Below, in pieces: positions 1 through 10,737 of a DNA stretch of 64,000 bases (positions are counted from its first letter, which is position 1; each line of letters begins with the position of its first letter). A program made the translations under genes and the position numbers. The notes beneath the pieces are model-generated. The model ran no database searches, was not told the origin of the DNA, and saw nothing but the letters and a program-made list of their open reading frames with translations. This stretch comes from Lunularia cruciata. Lineage: Eukaryota > Streptophyta > Marchantiopsida > Lunulariales > Lunulariaceae. The stretch lies in NCBI GenBank assembly GCA_948567375.1, contig OX419756.1:5833001-5897000 (forward strand), written 5' to 3'.

Positions 1-65
1 AGCACCTTAGAGATTGTTTTCAAGTAGATGATCCTTCTAGTAGTTTTATCGAGTTTTTTAAGTGG

Positions 66-791
66 TGTAATCCAAGGATAAGAGACCGGAAGAAAAAAGA
101 AGAAGAAGAAACACACATTTTCCCACTCAACCTCCAATGCCCCAAAGGAGCACCTTGATTGTATTATATAGAAAAGAGGCTTCACCGAGACTCCACACTT
201 GGATCAGATACATGGATTGATGACATGTCAGCAATCTCAACCCTTAGATTAGTTGTATGCATGGATGACATATCAGTTCTGATCCTATCTGGTTGGTCAA
301 ACTATCTTTGACCAAAGAGAATCTTTAGAGAATCTTCTTATAAGAATCTCCAAATCGCTTGCTTGAAGTACCATTGAAAAGCTCTTGATGAGACAAACTT
401 GGGTGGAGTAAGGCCAGCCCATCCTTTGTTGGGGGGACCTTTGCACATTTTTTAGGCTTGATTCATCTATTTAGGCCTCCAAAATTGGCTCAAGTTTCCA
501 AGCTATTTTTTACTCTTGCCCTATTAGTAAAAGTCCTCTTTTAGTGACACCTCTGTCTGATCTACCTAACCCATCATATATGATATCCTTCCAGATATTA
601 CCAAACTAATATTCACCTCTAGATGATATGTTTAGCTTTTGGTATTACAAATTTAGACTATTTTTGGCTCCTACTCTATTAGTAAAATTACTCTTTTGGT
701 GACACCTCTATTTGATCTACCTAGCCCATCATACACAACATTCTTCCAGATGCTACCAAGCCAATTTTCATTTCTAGCTATTGGTAATATA
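66..791 (-). mobile_element. Solo LTR, family A, inserted in D1
   Basis: Begins TGTAATCCAAGG and contains the same blocks as the LTRs of the family A elements at 36.7-47.8 kb, in minus orientation. The LTR-terminal unit of about 150 bp is present twice (a first GTATTACA ends near 649, the second degenerate end TAATATA at 791). Flanks AGTGG (61-65) and GGTGG (792-796) match at 4 of 5 bases, a plausible mutated 5-bp target duplication. No internal region is present, so this is a solo LTR left by LTR-LTR recombination. Confidence 0.75.
295..313. promoter_or_regulatory. Inverted pair of W-boxes in family A LTR
   Basis: GGTCAAA, 5-bp spacer, TTTGACC. TTGACC is the core W-box recognised by WRKY factors. 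The pair sits at the same LTR position in several other family A LTRs of the window. Binding is inferred, not shown. Confidence 0.4.
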
Positions 792-1880
792 GGTGGTTGC
801 AATCATAGTGAGAGGAGACATTCCTATGTCTATTAGTCAAGTGTTAGGTGTTAGTCAACTTCTTACGATGGAGAAGGACATAGGGTAATTAGACAGATTG
901 CTATTGGAGAGATCTTTTAGTGTTTGGTCAATTGTACCATTATCCTTCAACATCATTCTCACTTTTGACAACACCTCAATCTACATCAATTTGGAGTAGT
1001 TCCACTTGGAGGATGTGAGCCTCTATCACTAGGAATTAGGGCACTCCTAGATATCCACCCATAATGGGTCATCCTACAAGTGGATGTTTAAAATAATTTT
1101 AATAGCATCTCATAGGAATCCATACTTAGAGAGCTTAGGGAGGTTGGTGGATCCTTAGCGAGTCTTCTTCCTTTTGTGTGGTCTTTTTATGGCTCTCTTG
1201 CTTCCCTTTACTACCACCATGGTTGTTCATAGGAGGGAGTCACCGTCTTGGAGTCAACTGTTAGTACACATCAAGGAAATCCTTTAGGGAGACCTTTATT
1301 TTCCATGGCTCACTTTAGAGCTCTCTTATATACTATTTTGGCCATGCTAGGTTGTGTATTTCTCTCCTTGGCAGATGATACGTACATCGTGAGCCCTATA
1401 TATCAGATTAGGAAAACCTTTGACCACTTGACTAGTAGGCTACATCTAGTAGGCTTGAGAGTCAAGGTGTCAAAGTGCAAGGCATGGTCCCCTTTAGGTA
1501 TCCTTCCTCACCTTGAGCTCCCAAAGAGGTGAATCACATCTATAGATGGACTACGTGTTCTTGGAGTGCCAGTAGGATCCAAGGATTTTATCACATGCTT
1601 CTTAGATGCTACCTTTGCCGAGGATGTTCTCCATGTGGATGACCTTCCATTACTAAGAGATCCATAGGTGGCATTTGGTATAATCTCCTCTAGTATTGCT
1701 CATGGACCAATCTACCTCATTCATATAGTTCCTCCCTCCTCATCCTCCCTATCACGTATGAGAGCCTTTGATAAGAGGATTATGGGAGTCTTTGGTGATA
1801 TTATTGGACCAAGGACATTTGAGTGTGTGATAGGAGATTTGGCACGGAGACAAATGGCTCTGCAAATCTTGTGTGAAGTG
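792..1880 (+). pseudogene. Reverse transcriptase domain of D1, broken
   Basis: Frames translated across 800-1880 give the segment with QFGVVPLGGCEPLSL, motif A around 1070-1110, the QG(N/D)PLG block near 1270-1300 and LADDTYIV near 1370-1390, followed by LRVLGVPVGS and a PPSSS-containing thumb segment. These blocks are shared with the minus-strand copy at 30.8-31.8 kb. Several stops (for example in motif A and before VAFGII near 1665) show it cannot be translated. The longest clean stretch is about 94 codons and has no ATG start. Function in the live element would be target-primed reverse transcription. Confidence 0.7.
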
Positions 1881-2222
1881 TGTAAAAGACTAAGACTGAG
1901 AAGAGAAATAGGAGAATGGAAACTCACATTGAGACACTTGAATGTGAGAAAACTTTGAATGCCTAGCATGAGCCTTCTTGGAGTGCAAGCCAAGTTAATT
2001 GGGAAGCTTCTCAAGAAGCTTCCTTCTATGACATGCTTACTTGGCGTGCAAGCTAAGTTAATTGGAAGCTTCTAGAAGCTATCTACTTGGAGTGCAAGCT
2101 AAGCTAGCTGGGAAGCTTTCCAAGAAACTTCCTAGATACTTTTGGAATATTCTAGGCTAATTTGTCTTATTTGCTACTTTGTTAGCCTTACTAACTTCGT
2201 CGCTAAACTCTATATTGTTACA
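1881..2222 (-). mobile_element. Solo LTR, family B, inserted in D1
   Basis: Starts TGTAAAAGAC and ends TTGTTACA, the reverse complement of the family B LTR found at both ends of the elements at 12.4 and 23.2 kb. The flanking pentamers AAGTG (1876-1880) and AAGGG (2223-2227) differ at one base and are probably the target duplication. It lacks any internal sequence. It interrupts D1 between the end of the thumb region and the segment read as GVGLLS. Confidence 0.85.
2065..2077. promoter_or_regulatory. Heat-shock element, 3 perfect units (solo B LTR)
   Basis: GAAgcTTCtaGAA: three alternating nGAAn pentamers in exact 5-bp phase, the consensus bound by heat-shock factor trimers. The same type of site recurs in every family B LTR in this window. 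Confidence 0.5.
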
Positions 2223-3452
2223 AAGGGGTTGGCTTGCTATCTATGGAGGAGACTACACCTATAGCATTTTTGGGTAGTTAGGCTCTCTTGGCATCCCTAC
2301 TTTTCTCCCATTTTGTGGTTGTTGATAGGCCGATTTTGGATACTTATGTGATAGAGGTGGAGGAGGAATCCTTTCTCTCCGGATGTTATTGCGGCATATG
2401 GGAGATAGTCTATCCTCATGTGCACAAGAGGACTTTCTATCTTTTGCTTCACTATCATATTGGACTAGAGGTTTATAGTCTTCCTTGATGGAGCAATAGT
2501 GTGAGCATACGCTACGTTCTCTCTTAGTTGACTCGTCCATTCCTCAAGCTACAAGAGCTACTCTTGCTCCGGCAAGGGTGCAAGCTCCTGGATCCTAGCT
2601 CAACCGTGCATTAGGGCATTCCAACTTGCACTAGCTACTTTCTCTACAGTGATGAGGTTTTGCTTAGGTTTGGTCCACCCATCTACATCTTCATTACTCA
2701 CTTGTGAGTGTGGTTCTACACTAGATGCAACAGTGGTCCATGTGACACAGTGTCCTTTTGGAGGATAGAGGATAGCTACCCATGATGCTATTAGGGACAT
2801 AGTGTTTGTTATGGCACGAGAGAGTGGATACTTGGCTTGGAGTGAGTGTTCATATGTTTTGTAGACAACATGTGTTAGGAGAGACTTATACTTGGTTCAA
2901 GATGATTAGGTGATAGTAACGGATGTCATGGTTACAGGCCCTATGCGAGATACATTTTGGAGGGAATGATTACCCATCCCCCTAGATGGACGGCGAGTGC
3001 AGCAGTAGGTTGCAAGGTCTCCAAGTATAGGGGCATGCAGCAAGGTCACATCTTTGTTCCTCTAACCTTGGAGTTATAGGGAGCGATGGACATGGCGTTT
3101 GACATGGCATTCGACACATTTGTCAGGGAGTGCGTGAGAGCTTATCATGTTAAACACCAAGAGGTACCACTCTCACTCTCATACTTTGTATCATATCTTA
3201 GATAGCTTGTGTCCATTGCTCTTCCAAGAGCAAGTGGCGGGTGCAATCCATAGGAGAGCAATCACAATAGGTGATGATTCTTCGATTGCTCCAATTGTTT
3301 GTAGACCATCCGACTTGCATAGCTATGTTATTTTAGGTGCAGTGGGTAGATTTCTCATAGAGACTCTATCATTTTACCTTTTTCGTTTCTCCCTTGTGTG
3401 TCTTGATAGAGTCTTCCCATCCTTAGTGTTTTCTATGCTGTCACCCTTTTTC
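2223..3452 (+). pseudogene. C-terminal part of D1 with CCHC and restriction-like endonuclease
   Basis: After the solo LTR the reading resumes with GVGLLSMEE..IAFLGS and runs to the CCHC motif near 2700-2755 (C-x-C-x9-H-x3-C, all four ligands kept: CECG...VVHVTQC), then a region equivalent to R-x-D-x12-D near 2880-2930 and a KVSKYRGM segment near 3015-3035. This order, RT then CCHC then a PD-(D/E)xK-like nuclease, is the layout of R2-type elements. Stops and indels break the frame. The better-preserved copy of this domain is at 7.9-8.5 kb. Confidence 0.65.
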
Positions 3453-3468
3453 TTAGCTACATAGAACA

Positions 3469-3530
3469 AATGTAAAAAGTCCTGTATCAACCATCAATCA
3501 ATGTAAAAAGTCTTGCATCAACTATCAGTT
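3469..3530. repeat. Two-copy tandem repeat, 31-bp period
   Basis: AATGTAAAAAGTC(C/T)TG is repeated exactly 31 bp later, with the following ATCAAC.ATCA also conserved. It lies just beyond the 3' limit of D1. Confidence 0.7.
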
Positions 3531-3663
3531 AATGTGCAGAGAGTTTCAGCGGTAGTTGTTTTCTTGTTCCTTGTTCCTTGTCCTTGTTTCCTTTATCAGC
3601 TCGTCTCTCGAGTCTTCAAATAGTTGGGAGATGATATCATATTCATGGGTCTTCACCATCGGC

Positions 3664-3879
3664 AGGACCGTCAGAACAGGGGATCCAGAATTGCGTCAAC
3701 TACAGTATTCAGTTCTGCTGACATGAACGAAGATCTTTCGGTGCAGGTCATGAGTCACAAGACCCATGCGCAGGACTGTCAGAACGGGAGATCCAGAATT
3801 GCGATTCAACTACAGAATTCAGTTCTGCTTGACATGAACTAGGATCCTCCGGTGCAGTTCGTGCTGACTCATGCACTCA
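3664..3879. repeat. Two-copy tandem repeat, 108-bp period
   Basis: AGGACCGTCAGAAC at 3664 recurs as AGGACTGTCAGAAC at 3772, with GATCCAGAATTGCG, CAACTACAG.ATTCAGTTCTGCT, GACATGAAC and CGGTGCAG following in the same order in both. Confidence 0.75.
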
Positions 3880-4400
3880 ATTGGACTGTTACTTACACGA
3901 GTTTTAGACTATCAAACCGCAGATCATAACACCCTCAAATCCGTTGGCCAATCTGCGCAGAATCTTGTCCCGAGACTACATCATCTCTGCTACTTCTAGT
4001 CGGAGCTGATACTGCCTTCGCTGATGTCATTACCGTAGTTGTCCCCATAGCTTGCTTGAACCATAATCCCAGGCGGAGAACCAAGATTTCACGTACTGTG
4101 AAGAAAATCCCGCCCGGAAAACACTTGCATAGGCTGTTATGATGACTCGGTCCACATGATTATTATATTCGGGATGAGTGAAGGTGAAGCCTTATCCGGG
4201 GATTGGAGGACTGCACTGTGGTAGCAGCTGGACAGTGTAAAGAAGATCTTTCAAAGGATATGATGTATGTTCGTCATGTTATTCACCACACCATCCACGT
4301 ACAGACTTATGACGACTGCCGAAGCAAAACAAGTCCGATTGCTCCACTGTATTGACCGTATAACTACTCCAGTCTTTGTCTTGTCCGAGAAAACCTCATG

Positions 4401-4556
4401 TCTTAATGGAACGAAAACGTTTGAAGTACGGCTTCATGCGGTCTTCCCATCCTTCTTATTTTCGCACGCGATCGTGTTTCTTAGTGGAACGATAATGCTT
4501 GAAGTTTGCCGTGTGAACAGTAACCTCCGGTATTTCCTTGTTAGCAATCAGTTTTT
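4401..4556. repeat. Two-copy diverged tandem repeat, 78-bp period
   Basis: TCTTAATGGAACGAAAACG at 4401 recurs as TCTTAGTGGAACGATAATG at 4479, each followed by TTGAAGT. Only the first about 40 bp of the unit is clearly conserved. Confidence 0.55.
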
Positions 4557-5092
4557 GGGAAGTGAGTGGGTTGGCTGGTTGCCAGGACCAATCACAGGTA
4601 AAGATGAGCCTAGTTTGCTTCCTGAACACGGTTCTGTAGACCTTTCGGCTCCCTGATCAATACTACGACCTCTCTTCGGCGATTTCTATGTTAGGTTTAG
4701 TGCGAGCTACTTCTCAATTTCAAGCGAAAAACTTGATGAATTGCTGCAACCAGCAGTTCATCTGCTCAACCTTTGAACCTCTTTGCTGCTTACTGCCTGG
4801 AACTATTCAACTTCATGCAATGCACTCCTATACTACCATTACATTTCTATTTTTTTATTCGCTAAAACTGTATTACTAACCCACAGTGAAGTCAGTAGTC
4901 TGTCCAGGTTCTGCTGCAAGTACTTGACAGAAAAGGAGATTCAGGTCGTAGTGTTGATAGAGTCGAAGCATTGTACAGTAGGTTTGGCCCTTGTTCGCCT
5001 TGTTCGCCAGTGAGTCCTGATCTATTTCCTATCTTTCCACATGTGTAATAAATGTGTAGTAGATTTCTTCAATGGGTGCTGAAAGTTTTCAT

Positions 5093-5280
5093 GCTAAAGA
5101 ATCTCCCAGCAACTCAGAAGGAACTTTTGCACTCTTGTCATGGGAGTGACACATCCGCAGGACTCCCTCTCAAGAAAGAAGGGATTTCAGTGAGTATTCC
5201 GTTTGTCAAGCTCAAGAATCTCCTAGAAATTCAAGTCAGTGAGCTAAGAACTAGAGACTCACTCTCAAGTTCACCTGTTC
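5093..5280. repeat. Two-copy diverged tandem repeat, about 117-bp period
   Basis: GCTAAAGAATCTCCCAG at 5093 recurs as GCTCAAGAATCTCCTAG at 5210, each followed by AACTCA/AATTCA and, further on, a GACTC.CTCTCAAG block. Confidence 0.5.
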
Positions 5281-5613
5281 AAGATTTAACGAAAATTGAA
5301 AGACTTTTATAGAGTCAAATTAGCTTATATCCTCTACCAAGGTAAACGGTTTTGGATTCTGCAAGGACCTTTGAACGATTTTGATTACTACTGTTAATTG
5401 GGTTCATGCAGACCATAAGTTTGAGATTTCGCCTCTAGATAGATGACTTGAGAAACATCAGATAAATGAGACGAATAACCCGTTCGAAGCAGGTGGAAAT
5501 TATCTTGCAGTATATTACAAGCTCCTCTTTGCTTCTCTAATTTTCATAGATGATATTCCTGGCGGAGTACTCCAAACTCTGAACAAACGATGGCAGCAAT
5601 GGACGCAAAAAAC

Positions 5614-5729
5614 GCTCTATTTCAAGCCGACAAGAGTCTCAGGTCTAACTGGAGCAACGGAGGCAGAGACAGCTCTATTACAACCAGACAAGAGTCTTAA
5701 GATTCACAGGAGCAACGGACTCCAGACCA
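5614..5729. repeat. 58-bp tandem duplication overlapping the lipase 3' end
   Basis: GCTCTATTTCAAGCCGACAA at 5614 recurs at 5672 as GCTCTATTACAACCAGACAA, and GGAGCAACGGA is conserved in both. The upper copy contains the last codons and stop of the lipase gene; the lower copy lies just after the stop. Confidence 0.75.
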
Positions 5730-6856
5730 CCATCCCAAAACTCCCCGGCGACAATGCCATAAGCTCTATCGGTGGGATGGAAATAGTCCCAAAAGAGATA
5801 CTCATCCACGTTGTCACATACCGATGAGGGAGGGTTTGTGATGAGATTCATCGTCCGACCACACTGAACTTCGGCGTTGTACATTCCTGCTCCGCAACAC
5901 GCGTTCACGCCAGCAGTGAATCCATGTTCTCCCTCTACGAAAGATTGAAGCGTTGAGTAGGGCTTGCCAATGATAGCTTTAATATCTACAAAGCGTTTTG
6001 GTAGTGTCTTCATTACGAGGTTCTCAAGGGCGCCGTTAAACTTCTTGGTTAAATCATTTGCAGATTCAAGGCATTTGCCATCCTCTATCCCCGAGGACAC
6101 CAACACGGCCGGGACACATCCCACTGGCCCGATGCCCAACAGCATGAACTTCCGGGCACCGATTTCGTACAGAGTTTTAATCGATTCCTCCAGAACGTCC
6201 ATCAGGCTTTGCATGAATGCATCTACGGGCTTCGTGGGGTTGAACAGGTAAGTGACAAGGTCGTTGCCTCCGATGTTCACGAGAAATATGGATTTTGCAT
6301 ATAGCTCCTTGGCAGCTGTGTTACTCTTTAAAATCTGGTCAATCTGAAGCTTCGTCTGTTGGAATTGCAGAATCTGATCGGGAAAGGGGATAACTTTGCT
6401 TTCTCTATTGGTAGCTGCAAAAATACCACTCCCAGCGGATGCGTAATTCACTCCCTTTATAACACTCCACTTCCCTTTCCGCTTCAGGTAGGGCTCAGGA
6501 AAAGCCAACCCAAGTTTATCCGCAAAAAAGTCTGCGTAAGTCCGCCCGTCGGTGTATCGACCAGTGGGCCTACCAAAATATGTACTGCCATAAGGCTCGT
6601 GATTCGCGGTCAACAAGCTGGGAAATAAATGGTTGCTGCCAGCATCCAGCACTGAGTCGCCAAACACGAACAAGGCCGGCACCAATTCATTCTCACTTTC
6701 AACAGGGGCTTGATCGAGCAGGTCGTCCAAAGACTTCTGCTGAAACAATGTATCATAAGTAGCTTGGCCCATAACAGCCCCAGCAGCAATGAACGCCAAA
6801 AACAACAGCAGCAACGCATACCTCTCCACTCGCACGCCCTTTGGATACCCCATCAT
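5678..6856 (-). CDS. GDSL esterase/lipase, secreted, single exon
   Basis: A 392-residue SGNH/GDSL serine hydrolase expected to cleave ester bonds of lipids or cell-wall/cutin-type substrates after secretion; the true substrate is unknown. All family blocks are present: FVFGDSVLDAG with the nucleophile Ser68, VNYASAGSG (Gly142), IGGND (Asn198) and DYFHPTDRAY (Asp357, His360). The N-terminus is a signal peptide (RYALLLLFLAFIAAGAVMG, cleavage likely near residue 30). The frame is open to 6919, but the codon there is GTG; the first ATG is the ATGATG at 6856, directly before the signal peptide, so I start there. About 35 Gln/Asp/Glu-rich residues separate the signal peptide from the GDS block, more than usual. 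The length is normal for the family. Plant members usually have several introns; none is needed here, suggesting a retrogene or intron loss. The stop is TAA. A 58-bp duplication covers the 3' end. Confidence 0.93.
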   Translation of the reverse strand: MMGYPKGVRVERYALLLLFLAFIAAGAVMGQATYDTLFQQKSLDDLLDQAPVESENELVPALFVFGDSVLDAGSNHLFPSLLTANHEPYGSTYFGRPTGRYTDGRTYADFFADKLGLAFPEPYLKRKGKWSVIKGVNYASAGSGIFAATNRESKVIPFPDQILQFQQTKLQIDQILKSNTAAKELYAKSIFLVNIGGNDLVTYLFNPTKPVDAFMQSLMDVLEESIKTLYEIGARKFMLLGIGPVGCVPAVLVSSGIEDGKCLESANDLTKKFNGALENLVMKTLPKRFVDIKAIIGKPYSTLQSFVEGEHGFTAGVNACCGAGMYNAEVQCGRTMNLITNPPSSVCDNVDEYLFWDYFHPTDRAYGIVAGEFWDGGLESVAPVNLKTLVWL

Positions 6857-7768
6857 GGCAGATACTAGCTCCCAAATTGAACCCGAGACTCTCAATCTTG
6901 CGTCCGACAAGATCTCCACTTTGTCACAGCATCAGACTTCAAACCTCGTAGATTTAGATGTAAAAGATTCTACCCTGAAATCTGTACTGTACTAACAGCA
7001 GCTCGATCGGCTTCGGCTCAAAGGAGGAAATCTAGTCATGGTGCTGAGTTCCTCACCATCGTCCAGGTTCCCATGTGTAGATCAAAGATCATGTACGTCT
7101 CAAGCTCATCTGTGATCTACGTCCCATTTCGTTTCCTTCGTGCCTTAGATTGACAAAGGCGACTGGTCAGTGTCCCATAGTGCCAGTACTGTAGACCCGG
7201 GAAAAAGTCTTTCCGCTCACTTTTGGGATGAGATCGTAACACACAAAGAGCGGATGAGGGAAGAACTGTGTAAGCAATATATCGAAATAACTCGGACGAA
7301 GAGACGCCACTCGGGTGCAAGTCCATAAAAAAAATATTGTATCTAATTTCAAGGAAATCAGACCAAGGAATTGTTCTAGAAACGCTGTGCTACACTAAAT
7401 AGGGCCCCAACTTCGTCATCTGCTCGAGAAAGTGGTCAAGAATGTCCAGAACGAGATTCTGCTGCTGACTGACGTGGTAATCGTCGACTGTGGTCTTCAA
7501 TATGCGTGCTGCAAGTTAACTAGATGTACACACGAGGAGCTACCCCGACGATCACCAGGTGGCACTTAGTTGGTCCGGTGTAGAAGGATTAAGTTAGAAG
7601 ACTAGCCAAATTTGGCGATAAGCGACTTCAGTCTTGAGGAGTTCACAGGTACTGTAGTTAGATGTGAGTTGCATTTCATGTAGATTCCACCTAAATTTCA
7701 CCCTTCTTGTACTTGTTAAGTTCTTTTTCACCACTAGTTTCCCCATAATCAATAGTTCATACTACCTT
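6857..7768 (-). other. Upstream flank of the lipase gene
   Basis: Probable 5' UTR and promoter of the lipase gene, by position only. I see no convincing TATA box at the expected distance and no match to the repeat families. The frame stays open from 6919 but has no ATG above 6856. Confidence 0.35.
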
Positions 7769-8714
7769 CTCTCTTAGTTGACTCGTCCATTCCTCAGGCT
7801 ACTAGAGCACGTCTATGCTCTTGTTTCGGCAAGGGTGTAGGCTCGTGGATCCTAGCTCGACCGTGCATTAGGGCTTTCCGACTCGCACCAGCTATTTTCT
7901 CTACAGCGATGAGGTTTCGCCTAGGTTTGGTCCACCCATCGGCATTTTCACTACTCACTTGTGAGTGTGGTTCTACACTAGATGCAGTGGCGGTCCACAT
8001 GACAAGGGGTCCCTTTGGAAGACAGAGGATAGCTACCCATGATGCCATTAGAGACATAGTGCTATGGCACGAGAGAGTGGATACTTGGCTTGGAGGGAGC
8101 GTTCCTATGCTTTGCGGACGACACGTGTCAGGGCAGACTTATACTTGGTCCGAGATGATCAGGTGACAGTAGCGGATGTCATGGTCACGGATCCTACACT
8201 GGATACAGTTTTGGAGGGAGTGATTACCCATCCCCCTGGATGGGCGGTGAGTGCAGCAGCAGGTCGCAAGGTCTCCAAGTATAGAGGCATGCAGCGAGGT
8301 CACCTCTTTGTTCCTCTAGCCTTGGAGTTATATGGAGCGATGGGCACGGCGTTTGACACATTTGTCAGGGAGTGCGTGAGAGCTTATCATGTTAGGCGAC
8401 AGGGGGTACCACTCTCACTCTCATACTTTGTAGCATATTTTAGACAACGTGTGTCCATTGCTCTATAGAGGGCAGTGGCTGGTGCAATCCATAAAAGAGC
8501 AATCACATTAGGTGATGTTTCTTCGGATGTTTCTTCGGATGCTCCAGTTGTGTGTAGACCGTACGACTTGCATAGCTCGGATATCTTAGGTGTGATAGGG
8601 CAGATTTCTCATACAGACTCTATTGGGGCTTAGCTCCATGTTACTCCTTTTGTCTCTCCCTTGTACGGCTTGATGGGGTCTTCCCATCCTTCATTTTTCC
8701 TACGTGGTCGCCTT
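7769..8714 (+). mobile_element. 5'-truncated D element, copy D2
   Basis: Sequence similarity to D1 begins abruptly at CTCTCTTAGTTGACTCG (7769; counterpart in D1 near 2518) and runs to GTGGTCGCCTT near 8714. Truncation at the 5' end is typical of non-LTR retrotransposition. There is no obvious poly(A) or target duplication. It is the best-preserved C-terminal copy of the family in the window. Confidence 0.75.
7909..8468 (+). pseudogene. CCHC motif and restriction-like endonuclease fragment of D2
   Basis: The first part (7909-8060) reads LTCECGSTLD..AVH and PFGRQRIATHDAIRD: the CCHC motif, but with the last Cys replaced by Gly. A 4-nt deletion relative to D1 near 8060 shifts the frame. From 8064 a 134-codon stretch stays open and reads RADLYLVRDDQVTVADVMV then KVSKYRGM. 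R-x-D-x12-D followed by K..KY fits the KPD-x(12-14)-D core of R2-type restriction-like endonucleases, which nick the target for priming. The final segment LSLSYFVAYFRQRVSIAL is conserved in D1 and D4. Assignment is by motif spacing, so moderate confidence. Confidence 0.6.
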
Positions 8715-9390
8715 TTACACATAATCTAACTTTTCATGACGTAGTCAACGTGGAACGTACCTTAGTAGTAGTGAACAAAGTAGGAGTTCATAGGTATTTG
8801 GGATCATTTTCTAGTGTGATGATATTCACTATAATTGGACATTGAATTGCATAATTTATTTACTGTTCCAAGGTAATCAATTAATATCATCTAAAATCAA
8901 CAAATCATGCAACAACACAACCAAATATGAGTGACCTCATGATAAGAAAAAGTAATATCAAATGTGATACAAATTACTAACCAAATTGCAAAATACCATT
9001 AGTTTAAAAGACTTTGATTTGAGGTCTAGGATCCAAAAAATATTTAGTAGGAGCTTTTTACTAGTATGAATGATACTGATTAAAAACACACTTTGAATAA
9101 TTTTAAAGAATAATTTTAAATAATTGAAAAATACATATTCTATGTACAAGGAGAAAAAATAATTCGTTTATATTCACTGACTATGTCAAGAGGTTTCAAT
9201 TAATGTGCAGATGTACTAATTTACTAATGTATTAATTCCGTCAAGGGAATCCTCTACTAGAATGACATTTAATAGAAAACACGCACTGATTAAGAGAGTA
9301 ATGTGGTCATAATAATTTGTGAAAAGAGTGTAATTGAGAATTCTAGGTATTTAAACTTGTAATAGAGAGGAGGAGAGTAAGAGTAATCCG
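8715..9390. other. AT-rich spacer
   Basis: Nothing recognisable: no long frame, no LTR end, no tandem repeat of note. Confidence 0.5.
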
Positions 9391-9508
9391 GAGGAGAGTA
9401 ATCACATTAGGGTGATGTTTCTTCAGTTTGCATACCTTACTACTTGCATAACTGGCTTAAGTGTGATAGGGCAGATTACTAAGATCAAAACTATTGGGAG
9501 TTGAAGGA
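9391..9508 (+). mobile_element. Short fragment of D element 3' region (D5)
   Basis: GAGTAATCACATTAGGGTGATGTTTC, TTGCATA and GTGTGATAGGGCAGATT appear in the same order as at 8490-8620, with short deletions. It is about 120 bp with no coding content. Confidence 0.6.
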
Positions 9509-10737
9509 GTACAAAAGCTCAAAAATGCATCCTCACGTTCACCTTCTATACTCTTCTCATCATGCTCTATTTCACTTCCATGTAAATATTGCTAAAATGT
9601 CAGCAATTTAATTATTAGCTGAATGTGATATTATATTGCCAAGTGTCCAAATCTCACACTCAAAAGTAGCATCTCCTAGTTTCTAGTGATATTGGACCTT
9701 TGGAACCTTGTACAATTGTTTAATCCTTCTTAGATACTAGGACTTCTTGTCATGAGCTTTGATGTCATCAATTTTATCAATGTTTCATTTGGTTTTATAT
9801 TTGGTGTCAAACATTCCCTAACTATATAGGTATCATTATTTGATAGATCATGTGAAATCTTATCTTTATTTAAAGAAATCAAACATTCTTTGGACTAGTT
9901 CAAAAGCCTCAATGTTAGTCTTTAGATCTCATATGAAAGGGACAGAAGAAGAGAATCCAAGGAAAGATATTCATCTTTCTTTGGATTCTCTCCTTCAATC
10001 CCCTTTTAAACATAGTACATGTCTCTACTTCACTCATATTCATTATCTAATTTGAAGATTACATAATACTTCAATATACTCATGGATTGTTCCTTTTGAA
10101 CTAAGTTCTATAGCTTCATATGAGTTAATTTAACTGAATCATTTGAGATTGCTAATCAAACCTTGTTTCATAAGTTTCCATGAAATTTTTTAATCTTGAG
10201 AAGCAAATAATATTCCATGATCTTGGAGCTATATTAGAGTACTATCAAGCAAGAATGATTTATAAAATATATGCACATCAAAAAAACTCAAGAGCATCAA
10301 TATAAGTTATATAGATTTCCATATAAAAATAATTATTCCGCTTATACATTGGCTATTCAACTTCTTGGTATGGTTGAAATTTATAATCCTTTGTCATCTT
10401 TTGTAAATTCTCATCAAGCATCTTGTATTGCTTGAGATTGCATGTTTGTTGCATTGTATATCTCTTGATTTTGCTGAATATTTTGATGTTGCAATCACTT
10501 CTTTGTCATCTTGCATTGAAAAGTATAGGTCTTGGAGATGAGTTGTATATCAACATGCCTTCTATTCTTATGAAAAAATAATCCCAAATCATGAGATGAT
10601 AAAGGTACCACAAGGAGACTATTGTGCATATATACATTGATATCAATCTTATATATTATAGAAGCACAACTAAAATTATCAAAATTATTGGTCATAATGT
10701 AAAATAAAAGAAAATCACTTTTTATACAAATTCTCAA
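9509..10737. other. AT-rich spacer
   Basis: Low-complexity AT-rich DNA with only short chance frames. I recognise nothing in it. Confidence 0.5.

Larger units (their letters stand above)
1..3452 (+). mobile_element. Decayed RLE-type non-LTR retrotransposon, copy D1 (5' end outside window)
   Basis: Conceptual translation, with many stops and frameshifts, gives in order a pre-RT segment (RQIAIGE-like), RT motif A (LQVDV.NNFNSIS), the QGNPLG.PLFSMAHFRAL block, the RT active-site LADDT, a thumb region, then a CCHC motif and a restriction-like endonuclease domain. The copy is split by two solo LTRs (66-791 and 1881-2222); removing them restores collinearity with the other copies in this window. 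Reading continues upstream of position 66, so the 5' end lies outside the window. It is a dead copy. The 3' limit is set where similarity to the copy at 7.8-8.7 kb ends. No poly(A) tail or target duplication was found. Confidence 0.75.
3453..5613. other. Unique-looking DNA downstream of the lipase gene
   Basis: This stretch has higher sequence complexity than the transposon-derived DNA and matches nothing else in the window. A few short open frames exist (for example 4267-4656, 129 codons, and 5052-5312, 86 codons) but I recognise no domain in them, and they consist partly of local duplications. It may hold exons of an unrecognised gene or regulatory DNA. I call no gene here. Confidence 0.4.

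Noticed and set aside
4267-4656. 129-codon frame as a gene
   Set aside because: No recognisable domain, contains a diverged 78-bp duplication, and has no supporting neighbour. It could be a fragment of something, but a gene call is not supported.
6857-6919. N-terminal extension of the lipase frame by 21 residues
   Set aside because: The codon at 6919 is GTG, and there is no ATG between it and 6856. The signal peptide begins right after the ATGATG at 6856.
8064-8468. Host gene of 134 residues
   Set aside because: The same protein segment occurs in D1 and D4 as part of a repeated element; it is the endonuclease part of a truncated non-LTR copy.
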